Positions 57,371 to 64,000 of a DNA stretch of 64,000 nt are shown in pieces. How positions within the stretch are numbered: the stretch's first letter is position 1; each line of letters opens with the position of its first letter. Origin of the DNA: Lachnospiraceae bacterium (lineage in GTDB: Bacteria; Bacillota_A; Clostridia; Lachnospirales; Lachnospiraceae); the NCBI GenBank assembly GCA_028694115.1, contig JAQUUB010000001.1, positions 139,814 to 203,813 of the forward strand, given 5' to 3'. A model generated the notes under the pieces. That model made no database searches. It worked only from the letters and a program-made list of their open reading frames with translations, and was not told where the DNA came from. A program made the position numbers and the translations under genes.

Positions 57371-57875
57371 TATACCTATGACCTTGTCTCCTGCTTTAGT
57401 AGAAGTTCTGGCTAAACATAATATTAAACCTGAAGACTATAAGCCAGCATATGGCGGCGAATCAGTAGGTTTAGATCTATTCTATACAGGTTCTACTCCT
57501 ATTACAGTAGATGGTAAAGATCATTGGTATGATAAAGTCGATGAACGATATCCATTGAAACCACTTATTCCTACAGGTATAAGAATGGCTCTTCCTAAAG
57601 GTTATGTATGCTTTGTATGTGATCGTGGAAGTATTAGTAAAACAGAGCTTATTCGACGCGCTGGCGTCGTTGATCCAGGATACACAGGAGAAATCTTTGT
57701 GAATCTATTTGGGGACGGCATTATTAATCCTGGAGATAAATTACCAGCACAATTGGTTGTCATTAAGGCCGAAACAAACTACAATACGGTTTCACTCGAA
57801 GAATTCGAAAAGCTAGCTGCTACCTCTCAACGTGGAGAAGGGAAGACAGGTAGCTCTGACACATTTAAAAATTAA
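57363..57875 (+). CDS. dut: dUTPase
   Basis: The five dUTPase motifs are seen in order: ESVGLDLFYTG, IPTGIRMALPKGYVCF, DRGSISKTEL, GVVDPGYTGEIFVNLFG and RGEGKTGSSDTF. The length of 170 is typical, with an insert after the first motif. It hydrolyses dUTP to dUMP, feeding thymidylate synthase and keeping uracil out of DNA. ATG 57363 overlaps the previous stop. Confidence 0.95.
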   Translation: MINIPMTLSPALVEVLAKHNIKPEDYKPAYGGESVGLDLFYTGSTPITVDGKDHWYDKVDERYPLKPLIPTGIRMALPKGYVCFVCDRGSISKTELIRRAGVVDPGYTGEIFVNLFGDGIINPGDKLPAQLVVIKAETNYNTVSLEEFEKLAATSQRGEGKTGSSDTFKN

Positions 57876-57883
57876 GGACCAAA

Positions 57884-59749
57884 ATGAACTCCAGCACTAA
57901 AGCTCTAAGTGACGTTATTGTATTTACTAAATATGCCAAGTATCAAGAAGAACTAGGACGACGAGAAACATACGAAGAAATCGTTAATCGCAATAAGAAT
58001 ATGCATAAAACGAAATTCGCTAATAATCCAGAGATCCTAAATAAGATTGATTATTATTATGATAACTTTGTACTAACTAAAAAAGTACTACCAAGCATGC
58101 GTTCAATGCAGTTTGCTGGTAAGCCAATTGAAGTAAATCCTGCCCGGATTTTTAACTGTGCATTTGCTCCAGCAGATCATTATAAGATCTTTTCTGAGGC
58201 AATGTTTCTTCTTCTTGGAGGTACTGGATTAGGCTATAGTGTTCAGACCCACCATGTAGACAAACTTCCAGCTATTAATCCACCTACAAAAAAGAGAAGA
58301 TATCTTGTTGGAGATAGTATTGAGGGATGGGCTGATGCAGTAAAGATACTAATTGAAGCATACATGAAAGGTAAGTCATTACCGATCTTTGACTTCTCTG
58401 ACATTAGAGCAAAAGGCGAAAGACTTGTCACTTCAGGTGGTAAGGCTCCAGGCCCTCAACCATTAAAAGATTGCCTACACAATCTTAAGAAGATTCTAGA
58501 CTCCAAGAAACCAGGATCGAAACTTACAACACTAGAAGTACATGACATGATTTGCTATATTGCAGACGCAGTACTAGCTGGAGGAATCCGAAGAGCAGCT
58601 CTTATTTGTCTATTTAGTATGGATGACTATGACATGCTTACTTGTAAGTCAGGTAACTGGTGGGAGCTTAATCCTCAAAGAGGTCGTGCGAATAATTCTG
58701 CAGTAATCATTCGTCATCGTGTAAAAGAAGATGACTTTAAAAAGATGTGGAAGATTATTGAAGAGTCAAGATCTGGAGAACCAGGTTTCTACTTTAGTAA
58801 TAATGCAGAATGGGGAACTAACCCATGTGTAGAGATTGGCTTAAGAGCAAATCAGTTTTGTAATCTAGTAGAAACAAACGGCAATGATGTTGTAGATCAA
58901 AAAGATGCAAACGAAAGAGCAGAGGCTGCTTCTTTTATTGCAACACTACAAGCTAGCTATACTGATTTTCATTATCTTAGAGATATATGGAAGCGAACAA
59001 CAGAAAAAGACGCACTAATTGGTGCTTCTTGGACTGGTATTGCTTCTGGAGCACTGGATCATGTTGATCTAGAAGAAGCTGCCTTATATGTAGCTAGAGT
59101 AAATGAAGAAACGGCAAAGCTTATTGGAATCAATCCAGCTGCCAGAACTACATGTGTCAAACCTGCAGGCACAACTTCATTAGTACTAGGTTGTTCTTCA
59201 GGTATTCATGGATGGCATGCTCCTTACTATATTAGACGTGTTCGTCTAGGTAAGAATGAAGCAATCTATCAATACTTAAACCAGAAGCTACCAGCACTAA
59301 TTGAAGATGAATTCTTTAATCCTAAAGATCAAGCTGTTGTGTCATTCCCGGTAAAGGCCCCAGAGACTGCAAAGTTTAGAACGGAATCTCCTTTAGAGCT
59401 ACTAGAACGAGTTCGTCGTTTTAGCGAACACTGGGTAACACCTGGTCATAGAAATGGTGACAATGGTCATAACGTATCGGCTACAATCTCATTAAAGGAT
59501 GATGAGTGGGAAGAAGTAGGGAACTGGATGTGGAAAAACAGAGAAGTCTATAATGGATTATCTGTACTTCCATATGATGGCGGAACATATAAACAAGCGC
59601 CTTTTGAAGATATCACAAAAGAAAGATACGAAGAAATGCTCAAGTATGTACAAGAAATCGATCTCTCTGAAGTCCTTGAAGTCGCTGATAATACAGACCT
59701 GAAAGGTGAAGCTGCATGCGCAGGCGGAATTTGTGAAATCAGTTTCTAA
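57884..59749 (+). CDS. nrdJ: Adenosylcobalamin-dependent (class II) ribonucleotide reductase
   Basis: The 621-residue protein carries NCAFAPADHYKIFSEAMFLLLGGTGLGYSVQ, TSGGKAPGPQPL, NPCVEIGLRANQFCNLVETN with the thiyl and redox cysteines, PAGTTSLVLGCSSGIHGWHAPYYIRR, and a C-terminal redox pair C-AGGI-C. This is the monomeric class II enzyme (RTPR) that reduces NTPs using B12. It lies with dut and thyA. No cobalamin riboswitch fits in the 8-base gap before it. Confidence 0.95.
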   Translation: MNSSTKALSDVIVFTKYAKYQEELGRRETYEEIVNRNKNMHKTKFANNPEILNKIDYYYDNFVLTKKVLPSMRSMQFAGKPIEVNPARIFNCAFAPADHYKIFSEAMFLLLGGTGLGYSVQTHHVDKLPAINPPTKKRRYLVGDSIEGWADAVKILIEAYMKGKSLPIFDFSDIRAKGERLVTSGGKAPGPQPLKDCLHNLKKILDSKKPGSKLTTLEVHDMICYIADAVLAGGIRRAALICLFSMDDYDMLTCKSGNWWELNPQRGRANNSAVIIRHRVKEDDFKKMWKIIEESRSGEPGFYFSNNAEWGTNPCVEIGLRANQFCNLVETNGNDVVDQKDANERAEAASFIATLQASYTDFHYLRDIWKRTTEKDALIGASWTGIASGALDHVDLEEAALYVARVNEETAKLIGINPAARTTCVKPAGTTSLVLGCSSGIHGWHAPYYIRRVRLGKNEAIYQYLNQKLPALIEDEFFNPKDQAVVSFPVKAPETAKFRTESPLELLERVRRFSEHWVTPGHRNGDNGHNVSATISLKDDEWEEVGNWMWKNREVYNGLSVLPYDGGTYKQAPFEDITKERYEEMLKYVQEIDLSEVLEVADNTDLKGEAACAGGICEISF

Positions 59750-59765
59750 ATAATATTATAAACTA

Positions 59766-59795
59766 TTGACAGATAGTTTCAAAAATTAATACAAT
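59766..59795 (+). promoter_or_regulatory. Sigma70-like promoter
   Basis: TTGACA (59766-59771) and TACAAT (59790-59795) are separated by 18 bases. It is the most consensus-like promoter seen in the window. Start of transcription would be near 59802. Confidence 0.75.
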
Positions 59796-59799
59796 GTAA

Positions 59800-59903
59800 G
59801 TGTGTACAGGCCTAAATCTACTTCTTCCCGTGATTTTACCTCTAAAAATACACACCCTCGCCCCCGGTGTTTTTGTTGCCTCCTTTTCACCGGGGGCTTT
59901 TTT
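59800..59903 (+). ncRNA. Small RNA or terminated leader
   Basis: Between the promoter and the terminator lie about 100 bases with no ORF. GTGTGTA (59800-59806) pairs with TACACAC (59849-59855), and a perfect ten-pair stem GCCCCCGGTG/CACCGGGGGC (59860-59869/59888-59897) followed by six T ends it. It may be a free sRNA, or a leader that attenuates the gene at 59939. Confidence 0.65.
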
Positions 59904-59938
59904 ATCCAATTAACATTCAATTCTATACAGGAGTTATC

Positions 59939-60259
59939 ATGACAATGACAATGACAACGAAATACAATGAAGCCCTTAAGCGTAAGGAAGCTCTGGAAGC
60001 TGAGCTTGCTAGTCTTACCGAACAGATTGAAGCAGTAGAAGCAACACAAAATGAAGAAAAAATTACTGTAGAAAATACAGGCACCGGAGTTCTTCTCGGT
60101 TTCAGAACAGCAACTGATGAAAGACGTGAAATTTTTCTTACACCTGACGAAGTAGCTTCTCTAGTTTTTGATCTTGCTACAAATACACCAAATGCAAAGG
60201 CCTTAGCTAATCCATTTCAGGTTGAGATCGATAAACTCTATAAAGCTTTCTTTCGTTAA
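59939..60259 (+). CDS. Hypothetical coiled-coil protein
   Basis: ATG 59939 follows AGGAG; the frame from 59867 would cross the terminator. The 106-residue product has an N-terminal repeat MTMTMTTK and a coiled coil (EALKRKEALEAELASLTEQIEAVE), then a beta-like region. It lies after the terminator hairpin. No family is recognised. Confidence 0.55.
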   Translation: MTMTMTTKYNEALKRKEALEAELASLTEQIEAVEATQNEEKITVENTGTGVLLGFRTATDERREIFLTPDEVASLVFDLATNTPNAKALANPFQVEIDKLYKAFFR

Positions 60260-60274
60260 TTTACAGAGAAAGAA

Positions 60275-60810
60275 ATGGACACTTTAAATGACAGAAGTTA
60301 TTTAGCAGGTTTAAAATATGTCATGAAGTATGGCATAAAATCTGATGACAGAACTGGTACAGGAACTATAAGATATAGCGGCTTACAAAGTCGCTACTAC
60401 CCAGCCAAGGGATATCCTCTTTTAACAACAAAGAAAGTATTGTTTTATCCTATGCTAATTGAGCTTCTGTGGTTTCTTCAGGGTCGGAATGACTTACAGT
60501 GGCTACAGGATAGAAAATGCAATATATGGAATTCTTGGCATCATGAAGATGGTTCTATTGGTCCAGGCTATGGAGTTCAATGGAGAAGATGGCCTAAAGG
60601 TGCCATTCATTGCGTTGATCAGATTAAAGAAGTAATTGAATCAATCAAATCAAATCCGAATTCAAGAAGACATATTGTTAATGCTTGGAATGTAAGTCAG
60701 ATTGATGAGATGGCTTTGCCTCCATGTCATTTTAATTTTCAATTCAATGTAATTAATGAAACATTGGATCTTGTCCTAACTCAAAGAAGTGGAGACATGT
60801 TTCTCGGGGT
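60275..60810 (+). CDS. thyA: Thymidylate synthase, exon 1
   Basis: Exon 1 encodes RSYLAGLKYVMKYG, DDRTGTGTIRYSG, LIELLWFLQGRNDLQWLQD, NIWNSWHHEDGSIGPGYGVQWR, and the catalytic LPPCHFNFQF with Cys, ending LTQRSGDMFLG and the first two bases of a Val codon. The last exon base T60810 pairs by wobble with G of GCCCC inside the intron (GGGGT with GCCCC), the P1 helix of a group I intron. It makes dTMP from dUMP. Confidence 0.95.
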
Positions 60811-61687
60811 TAACAGGTAGCCCCTTTAGTCAGTAATGATTAAAGCAAAATCTTCTAAACGGGGAAACTCTCATGTACAAACGAGACAATCCCGTGCTAA
60901 ACTTAAGTAATGTCAGAAAATTTTTCTTGTATTTATTTTATTAAGAATATAGTTACTAATCAATTATATGTTGGTAGTGCAAAAAACTATAGACAAAGAA
61001 AGAATAGGCATATTAGTTATTTAAGAAATAACAAACATCCTAATCCTATCCTTCAAAACTCCTGGAATAAATATAAAGAAAATAACTTCATCTTTAAGGC
61101 CTATAAGTTGGTAGACGAAAAAGACTTATTAACAGAAGAACAAAAAGCGATAGATGAGTTTATAGATTTTTCTTTAGATTTCAATATTTGTCTAAGAGCA
61201 GACCGTACAGGCTGGACTAGTGAAATGAGAGCTAAAAGATCTATATCTGCCAAGAGATGGTGGAGTGAATCTGGCAATAAAATGAAATGGAGTGAAAACC
61301 GAAAAGGTTCAGCTAATAGTTTTTTTGGAAGACAGCACACAGCCGAAGCTAAGAATAAAATTAGATTTAAAAATAAAGGCAAGAAACCACCAAACTGCAG
61401 GAAAGTCTTAATTAAAGATAAAACCTATGACTCGGTGACAGATGCAGCAAAAGAATTAAATGTCTCACCTACTCTAATACTTTATAGAATAAAATCTGAA
61501 AAATATTACTTAGACTATAATTACTTAATAAATGCCTAACGACTATCCCGGAAGGGAGTAGAGTATAAGTTATTGATACTCGAAACGAAGATCAACCAGT
61601 AAATGGTTGGTGATATAGTCTAATCTATACGGTGACGTATAGCTGCGAAAGCGGGAAAGAGCTAACGACTCTTTTTGAATAAAAATG
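60811..61687 (+). mobile_element. Group I intron in thyA (td-like) with homing endonuclease
   Basis: The 877-nt insert starts TAACAGG and ends G61687. P1 (GGGGT/GCCCC), CAATCCCGTGCTAAACTT (P4-P6 side), AACGACTATC and GTGATATAGTC (P7 arms) are visible. The site lies within the same FLG(V/L)PFN motif as the T4 td intron, 2 nt displaced relative to the codon frame. Both introns carry a GIY-YIG enzyme, so descent from a common td-like element is likely. Confidence 0.93.
60910..61539 (+). CDS. GIY-YIG homing endonuclease of the thyA intron
   Basis: The 209-residue protein begins CIYFIKNIVTNQLYVGSAKNYRQR, the GIY-YIG core with the conserved Arg, followed by catalytic-type NSWNKY and E residues. 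NUMOD-type repeats (SEMRAKRSISAKRWW; FFGRQHTAEAKNKI) and a C-terminal helix-turn-helix (SVTDAAKELNVSPTLILYRI) bind the target DNA, as in I-TevI of T4. Confidence 0.9.
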   Translation: MSENFSCIYFIKNIVTNQLYVGSAKNYRQRKNRHISYLRNNKHPNPILQNSWNKYKENNFIFKAYKLVDEKDLLTEEQKAIDEFIDFSLDFNICLRADRTGWTSEMRAKRSISAKRWWSESGNKMKWSENRKGSANSFFGRQHTAEAKNKIRFKNKGKKPPNCRKVLIKDKTYDSVTDAAKELNVSPTLILYRIKSEKYYLDYNYLINA

Positions 61688-62003
61688 ACCATTTAACGTA
61701 GCTTCATATGCATTATTGATGCACTTGATTGCTATTGAATGCAATCTAAAAGTAGGAACACTCATACACAATATTGGTGACGCTCATATTTATGAAAATC
61801 ATATAGAGCAAGTTAAGCTACAGCTAAGTAGAACTCCATACAGTCCACCAACTTTACATATTGACCCCTCAATATTTGAAAATGGATTACTGCATTGGGT
61901 CGATAACAAATGTAAGGATTTGACTTTAGAGGATATCCAGAAGCTATTCTGGGTAGAAGACTATGAGCATCATCCTTTTATTAAGGCACCAGTAGCGGTG
62001 TAA
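61688..62003 (+). CDS. thyA: Thymidylate synthase, exon 2
   Basis: Exon 2 starts A (completing Val) then [38 protein letters not shown], with the Asn and the GDAHIY block that bind dUMP, and ends [10 protein letters not shown]. Together with exon 1 the protein has 283 residues, normal for ThyA. Confidence 0.95.
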
Positions 62004-62042
62004 GCTTTTGTTAGCTGTAAGAATTTACCCTGCCTCCCATTG

Positions 62043-62061
62043 TATGTAACAATAGTTATAT
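62043..62061 (+). promoter_or_regulatory. Shared upstream motif, copy 2
   Basis: TATGTAACAATAGTTATAT is nearly the same as the element at 23815-23832 and lies 15 bases before ATG 62077, followed by a GGGAGG ribosome site. The same spacing in both places supports a real regulatory element. Confidence 0.45.
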
Positions 62062-62076
62062 CCCTGGGAGGTTCTT

Positions 62077-62310
62077 ATGGCTAAAGATAAGTACAAGAAA
62101 TGTCAGTGTAATGAAATTCGCAGAGAAAGTGCAGATTTCACATTAACTACACATCACCCTAAATGTAAGTTCTTTGATCCAGGAACTGAAATCACTTCTC
62201 TAGAGATGCAATGTAAGCATTTCTTCAATACTATAACTGAACTAAAATCCAAAGTAAGAGAGTTGAAAAGTAAGCTCAAAGAAGTAGAAGAAGTATGCGA
62301 TTCTTATTGA
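62077..62310 (+). CDS. Small cysteine-containing coiled-coil protein
   Basis: The 77-residue product has CQCNEIRRESADFTLTTHHPKCKFF, a C-x-C...H-x-x-x-C group that could bind zinc, and a coiled coil (TITELKSKVRELKSKLKEVEE). It overlaps the next gene. The motif shared with the GNAT gene lies upstream. Confidence 0.5.
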   Translation: MAKDKYKKCQCNEIRRESADFTLTTHHPKCKFFDPGTEITSLEMQCKHFFNTITELKSKVRELKSKLKEVEEVCDSY

Positions 62311-62540
62311 TCGTATTCTTACTGGTTATTTCAGATCCCTATAAAGATATTGATTATGCCGCAATTAATACTTATGACATTAATTACTCAAATCATTACC
62401 AATCAGATGGGAATGAGAGCTATGACTCAGATTATTTAGATAGTGAAGAAGTTGAAGAGATTGAAGAAGATGTTAAGGATGAATATAGATATGAAGAACA
62501 AAAACCTTTAATCTTTCCAGTTGATTTTTTTAACAGTTAA
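62295..62540 (+). CDS. Small secreted acidic protein
   Basis: The 81-residue product starts MRFLLIVFLLVISDP, a short signal-like segment, followed by a strongly acidic, tyrosine-rich tail (SYDSDYLDSEEVEEIEEDVKDEYRY). It may be exported. Function is unknown. Confidence 0.5.
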   Translation: MRFLLIVFLLVISDPYKDIDYAAINTYDINYSNHYQSDGNESYDSDYLDSEEVEEIEEDVKDEYRYEEQKPLIFPVDFFNS

Positions 62541-62558
62541 TATATAATTAACTTCAGA

Positions 62559-62855
62559 ATGGCTGAAAATAAAGAAACAGTAAGAGCACGAGGGAAGAGA
62601 TATAGACTTGACAAAAAACTCAAGGCTATAGAATACAAAGGTGGACGATGCCAAATTTGTACTTACTCTCGTTGTTTGGCTGCACTCGAATTTCACCATT
62701 CAGATCCTAGCCAAAAAGATTTTGCTATTAATATAGCATTATCTAATCATTGGAAATGGGAAAAAATAAAAACAGAGTTAGATAAATGTATTCTTGTATG
62801 TGCAAATTGCCATAGAGAAATACATGATAGAATGATAAATCAATTACGGTCCTAG
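62559..62855 (+). CDS. HNH endonuclease near the tRNA cluster
   Basis: The 98-residue protein has CQICTYSRCLAALEFHHSDPSQKDF and CILVCANCHREIHDRM, a zinc-stabilised HNH core with the LEFHH catalytic region. It ends overlapping the 5' end of tRNA-Asp by eight bases. It is a likely free-standing homing endonuclease tied to the tRNA genes. Confidence 0.85.
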   Translation: MAENKETVRARGKRYRLDKKLKAIEYKGGRCQICTYSRCLAALEFHHSDPSQKDFAINIALSNHWKWEKIKTELDKCILVCANCHREIHDRMINQLRS

Positions 62856-62922
62856 AGTCTGCTAGTGTGGATACCCGACTGTCACTCGGGTGAGATGGGA
62901 GCATAACCCATTGGGACCGCCA
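62848..62922 (+). tRNA. tRNA-Asp (GTC)
   Basis: Acceptor GGTCCTA/TGGGACC, anticodon arm CCCGA-CTGTCAC-TCGGG giving GTC, T stem ATGGG/CCCAT and encoded G-CCA. The T loop AGCATAA lacks the normal TTC, which is unusual. Confidence 0.8.
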
Positions 62923-62938
62923 TTTTAAATACCAACTA

Positions 62939-63006
62939 AAAAACCATATCAATGACCTTTGGCTGTAACTCAAACTTGCAGTGCGAACAGAGTAGATATG
63001 GTTTTT
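62939..63006 (+). ncRNA. Small structured RNA or long-loop terminator
   Basis: AAACCATATC (62941-62950) pairs with GATATGGTTT (62995-63004) over ten bases, extended by flanking A and T runs. The ~44-nt interior has CTGT/ACAG and TTGC/GCGA pairs. The layout matches 31028-31094. It lies between two tRNA genes. Confidence 0.45.
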
Positions 63007-63012
63007 ATCAAT

Positions 63013-63184
63013 GCTCCTGTAGCTTAAGGCCGGTAAAGTCTTATCTGTACTGAACATTCACCTGTACCTAGGACATAGGGACTAGTAAGTGGCCTGAAAG
63101 ACTAGATCACTATTGCAAGAGTGATACAGAATAGTAAGGTATGAAAAAAGATAGGAGATGGTGGTTCGAATCCATCTGGGAGCA
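63013..63184 (+). tRNA. tRNA-Tyr (GTA)-like with a 99-nt insert after the anticodon
   Basis: The 5' part is GCTCCTG-TA-GCTT-AAGGCCGGTA-AAGT-C, the anticodon stem CTTAT pairs with ATAGG, and the loop begins CT-GTA. The 3' part has T arm GGTGG-TTCGAAT-CCATC, acceptor TGGGAGC and discriminator A. Between anticodon base 36 (63049) and position 37 (63149) lie 99 bases with hairpins ATCACT/AGTGAT, CCTA/TAGG and CTAGT/ACTAG. Removed, they leave a normal 72-nt tRNA. The insert is too short for a typical group I intron. Confidence 0.6.
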
Positions 63185-63344
63185 ACATTTCTTAAAAATA
63201 AAAATAGACAAAAATATAAAAGCATGGTTAAATTATATTTATGAATAAAACATGTACAGCAACATTCGCCAGAACAGAAGAGCATTTTGAATGCCTCGGG
63301 GATGTTATTGTCTAAAATTGTTTCATACAAATTTAATAATAATG

Positions 63345-63378
63345 AAAACCCCAAGACTTAAAACACCTTGGGGTTTTT
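63345..63378 (+). terminator. Rho-independent terminator
   Basis: AAAACCCCAAG pairs with CTTGGGGTTTT over eleven bases and a T-run continues. It lies in the gap before tRNA-Phe; otherwise 63185-63384 holds only an unconvincing 24-codon ORF (63240-63314). Confidence 0.85.
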
Positions 63379-63384
63379 TGTTTT

Positions 63385-63459
63385 TGCCTCGGTAGCTCAG
63401 TGGTAGAGCACTGGTTTGAAAAACCAGGTGTCGCTAGTTCAATCCTAGCCTGAGGCACC
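63385..63459 (+). tRNA. tRNA-Phe (GAA)
   Basis: All arms are canonical: GCCTCGG/CTGAGGC, D arm GCTC/GAGC, anticodon arm CTGGT-TTGAAAA-ACCAG, T arm GCTAG-TTCAATC-CTAGC and encoded A-CCA. Confidence 0.95.
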
Positions 63460-63470
63460 ATGAAAGTTAA

Positions 63471-63546
63471 TGGAGTGTTCGTATAGTGGTCAGTACTCCG
63501 CCTTTTCACGGCGGCAACACGGGTTCAAATCCCGTACACTCTTCCA
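63471..63546 (+). tRNA. tRNA-Glu (TTC)
   Basis: Acceptor GGAGTGT/ACACTCT, anticodon arm CCGCC-TTTTCAC-GGCGG with TTC, T arm ACGGG-TTCAAAT-CCCGT and an encoded CCA. The first pair is G-T. Confidence 0.93.
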
Positions 63547-63562
63547 TTATTAAGGATAGTAA

Positions 63563-63757
63563 ATGAAGCATACAGATGGAAAAATAAAAATAGTTAAAAC
63601 TAAAGATGATAAAGCTATATTGAAAACTGAAACAGGTTTTGAATTTCCAGTACCATTAAATTATTTAATTGGCGCAGGAAATGAGGCAAAAAATTATAAA
63701 GAATTTATAATTAAAGAATTACAAAGGCGTAAAGTTTATTTTATGCCTTTAGACTAG
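63563..63757 (+). CDS. Small hypothetical protein between tRNAs
   Basis: The 64-residue basic product follows AAGGATAG and sits between tRNA-Glu and tRNA-Ala. It reads as a small beta/alpha domain (GKIKIVKTKDDKAILKTETGFEFPVP). No family is recognised; it may be a tRNA-cluster passenger. Confidence 0.5.
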   Translation: MKHTDGKIKIVKTKDDKAILKTETGFEFPVPLNYLIGAGNEAKNYKEFIIKELQRRKVYFMPLD

Positions 63758-63759
63758 AT

Positions 63760-63835
63760 GGGGTCATAGTTTAAATGGTCAAAACTCCGCCCTTGCAAGG
63801 CGGGAATCTCGATTCGATTTCGAGTGACTCCACCA
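63760..63835 (+). tRNA. tRNA-Ala (TGC)
   Basis: Acceptor GGGGTCA/TGACTCC with the G3-T70 alanine wobble, anticodon arm CCGCC-CTTGCAA-GGCGG with TGC, T arm CTCGA-TTCGATT-TCGAG and encoded A-CCA. Confidence 0.95.
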
Positions 63836-63843
63836 TATTAAAT

Positions 63844-63919
63844 GTTGAGATTGGTGTAACGATTAGCACGGCAGATTGTGATTCTGTTAGCAAGGGTTTG
63901 ATTCCCTTATCTCAACCCA
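63844..63919 (+). tRNA. tRNA-His (GTG)
   Basis: The extra 5' G (63844) faces discriminator C, the histidine identity pair. Acceptor TTGAGAT/ATCTCAA, anticodon loop with GTG, T arm AAGGG-TTTGATT-CCCTT and CCA are present. Confidence 0.93.
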
Positions 63920-63931
63920 TTTTTAAATTAT

Positions 63932-64000
63932 GCACCCATAGCTCAGTTGGATAGAGCAGGGTCTTTCTAAGGCCAAGGTCGTAGGTTCGAATCCTTCTGG
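63932..64000 (+). tRNA. tRNA-Arg (TCT), 3' partial
   Basis: Acceptor 5' strand GCACCCA, D arm GCTC-AGTTGGATA-GAGC, anticodon arm GGGTC-TTTCTAA-GGCCA (TCT) and T arm GTAGG-TTCGAAT-CCTTC are seen. The window ends within the 3' acceptor strand. Confidence 0.88.

Noticed and set aside
57876..57883. Cobalamin riboswitch for nrdJ
   Set aside because: Only eight bases separate dut and nrdJ, and no B12-box-like sequence is present.
62743..63354. Minus-strand ORFs across the tRNA cluster
   Set aside because: They run antisense through tRNA genes and terminators, have no ribosome sites and no domain content.

Overview
The window looks like part of a large, AT-rich, double-stranded DNA phage genome. 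Nearly all genes point rightward in tightly packed runs, with stop/start overlaps of the ATGA type and clear AGGAG-like ribosome binding sites. There is a full set of replication and nucleotide genes: recA, a DnaE-type polymerase, a primase-helicase fusion, uracil-DNA glycosylase, RusA resolvase, dUTPase, class II ribonucleotide reductase and thymidylate synthase. There are also tRNA genes, a tmRNA and at least five homing-type endonucleases. No capsid, tail or terminase gene is visible in 64 kb, so the whole genome must be considerably larger. Several lipoproteins, a secreted metallopeptidase and a secreted endonuclease I suggest a Gram-negative host. I cannot name the host; the metallopeptidase faintly recalls Bdellovibrio-group proteins, which is only an inference.

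Layout. 1-3.7 kb: a truncated integrase-like ORF, a tmRNA, tRNA-like genes, a macro-domain protein and an HNH endonuclease among tRNA pieces. 3.7-13 kb: small membrane proteins and accessory genes, including a SLOG protein, endonuclease I, a P-loop kinase, a metallopeptidase, lipoproteins and an acyl-CoA thioesterase. 13-15 kb: a GroES-like protein and GroEL. 15.6-16.1 kb: structured RNA with two abnormal tRNA-like genes. 16.2-22.3 kb: a PRTRC-like ubiquitin-type cassette made of a ubiquitin-like protein, an E2-like protein, a JAB peptidase and an E1. 22.3-23.5 kb: a retron-like reverse transcriptase and a SpoVG-like protein with an SSB-type tail. 24-29 kb: accessory and RNA-repair genes (RlaP-like nucleotidyltransferase, RNA ligase). 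29.1-30 kb: an ~880-nt region dense in hairpins, probably a large ornate RNA. 30-41 kb: ClpP, recA (split by a group I intron), many small genes and ung. 41.5-54 kb: the replication module. 54-62 kb: a proteasome-like hydrolase and nucleotide metabolism, ending in thyA split by a td-like intron. 62.5-64 kb: a tRNA cluster.

Three core genes (recA, dnaE, thyA) are each interrupted by a group I intron, and each intron carries a different family of homing endonuclease: Vsr/EDxHD-like, LAGLIDADG and GIY-YIG. Joining the exons restores complete RecA (360 aa) and ThyA (283 aa). DnaE is split again by a +1 frame change at its C-terminal OB domain.

The observations I rate highest are the ubiquitin-like conjugation cassette next to a reverse transcriptase, with a proteasome-like Ntn hydrolase elsewhere in the window; the large structured RNA; and two short GC-rich intergenic arrays packed with 6-bp palindromes, one after recA and one before dnaE. 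Several tRNA-like genes carry insertions or broken anticodon arms, and the same phage encodes RNA ligase, nucleotidyltransferase, kinase and macro-domain proteins that could form an RNA-repair set.
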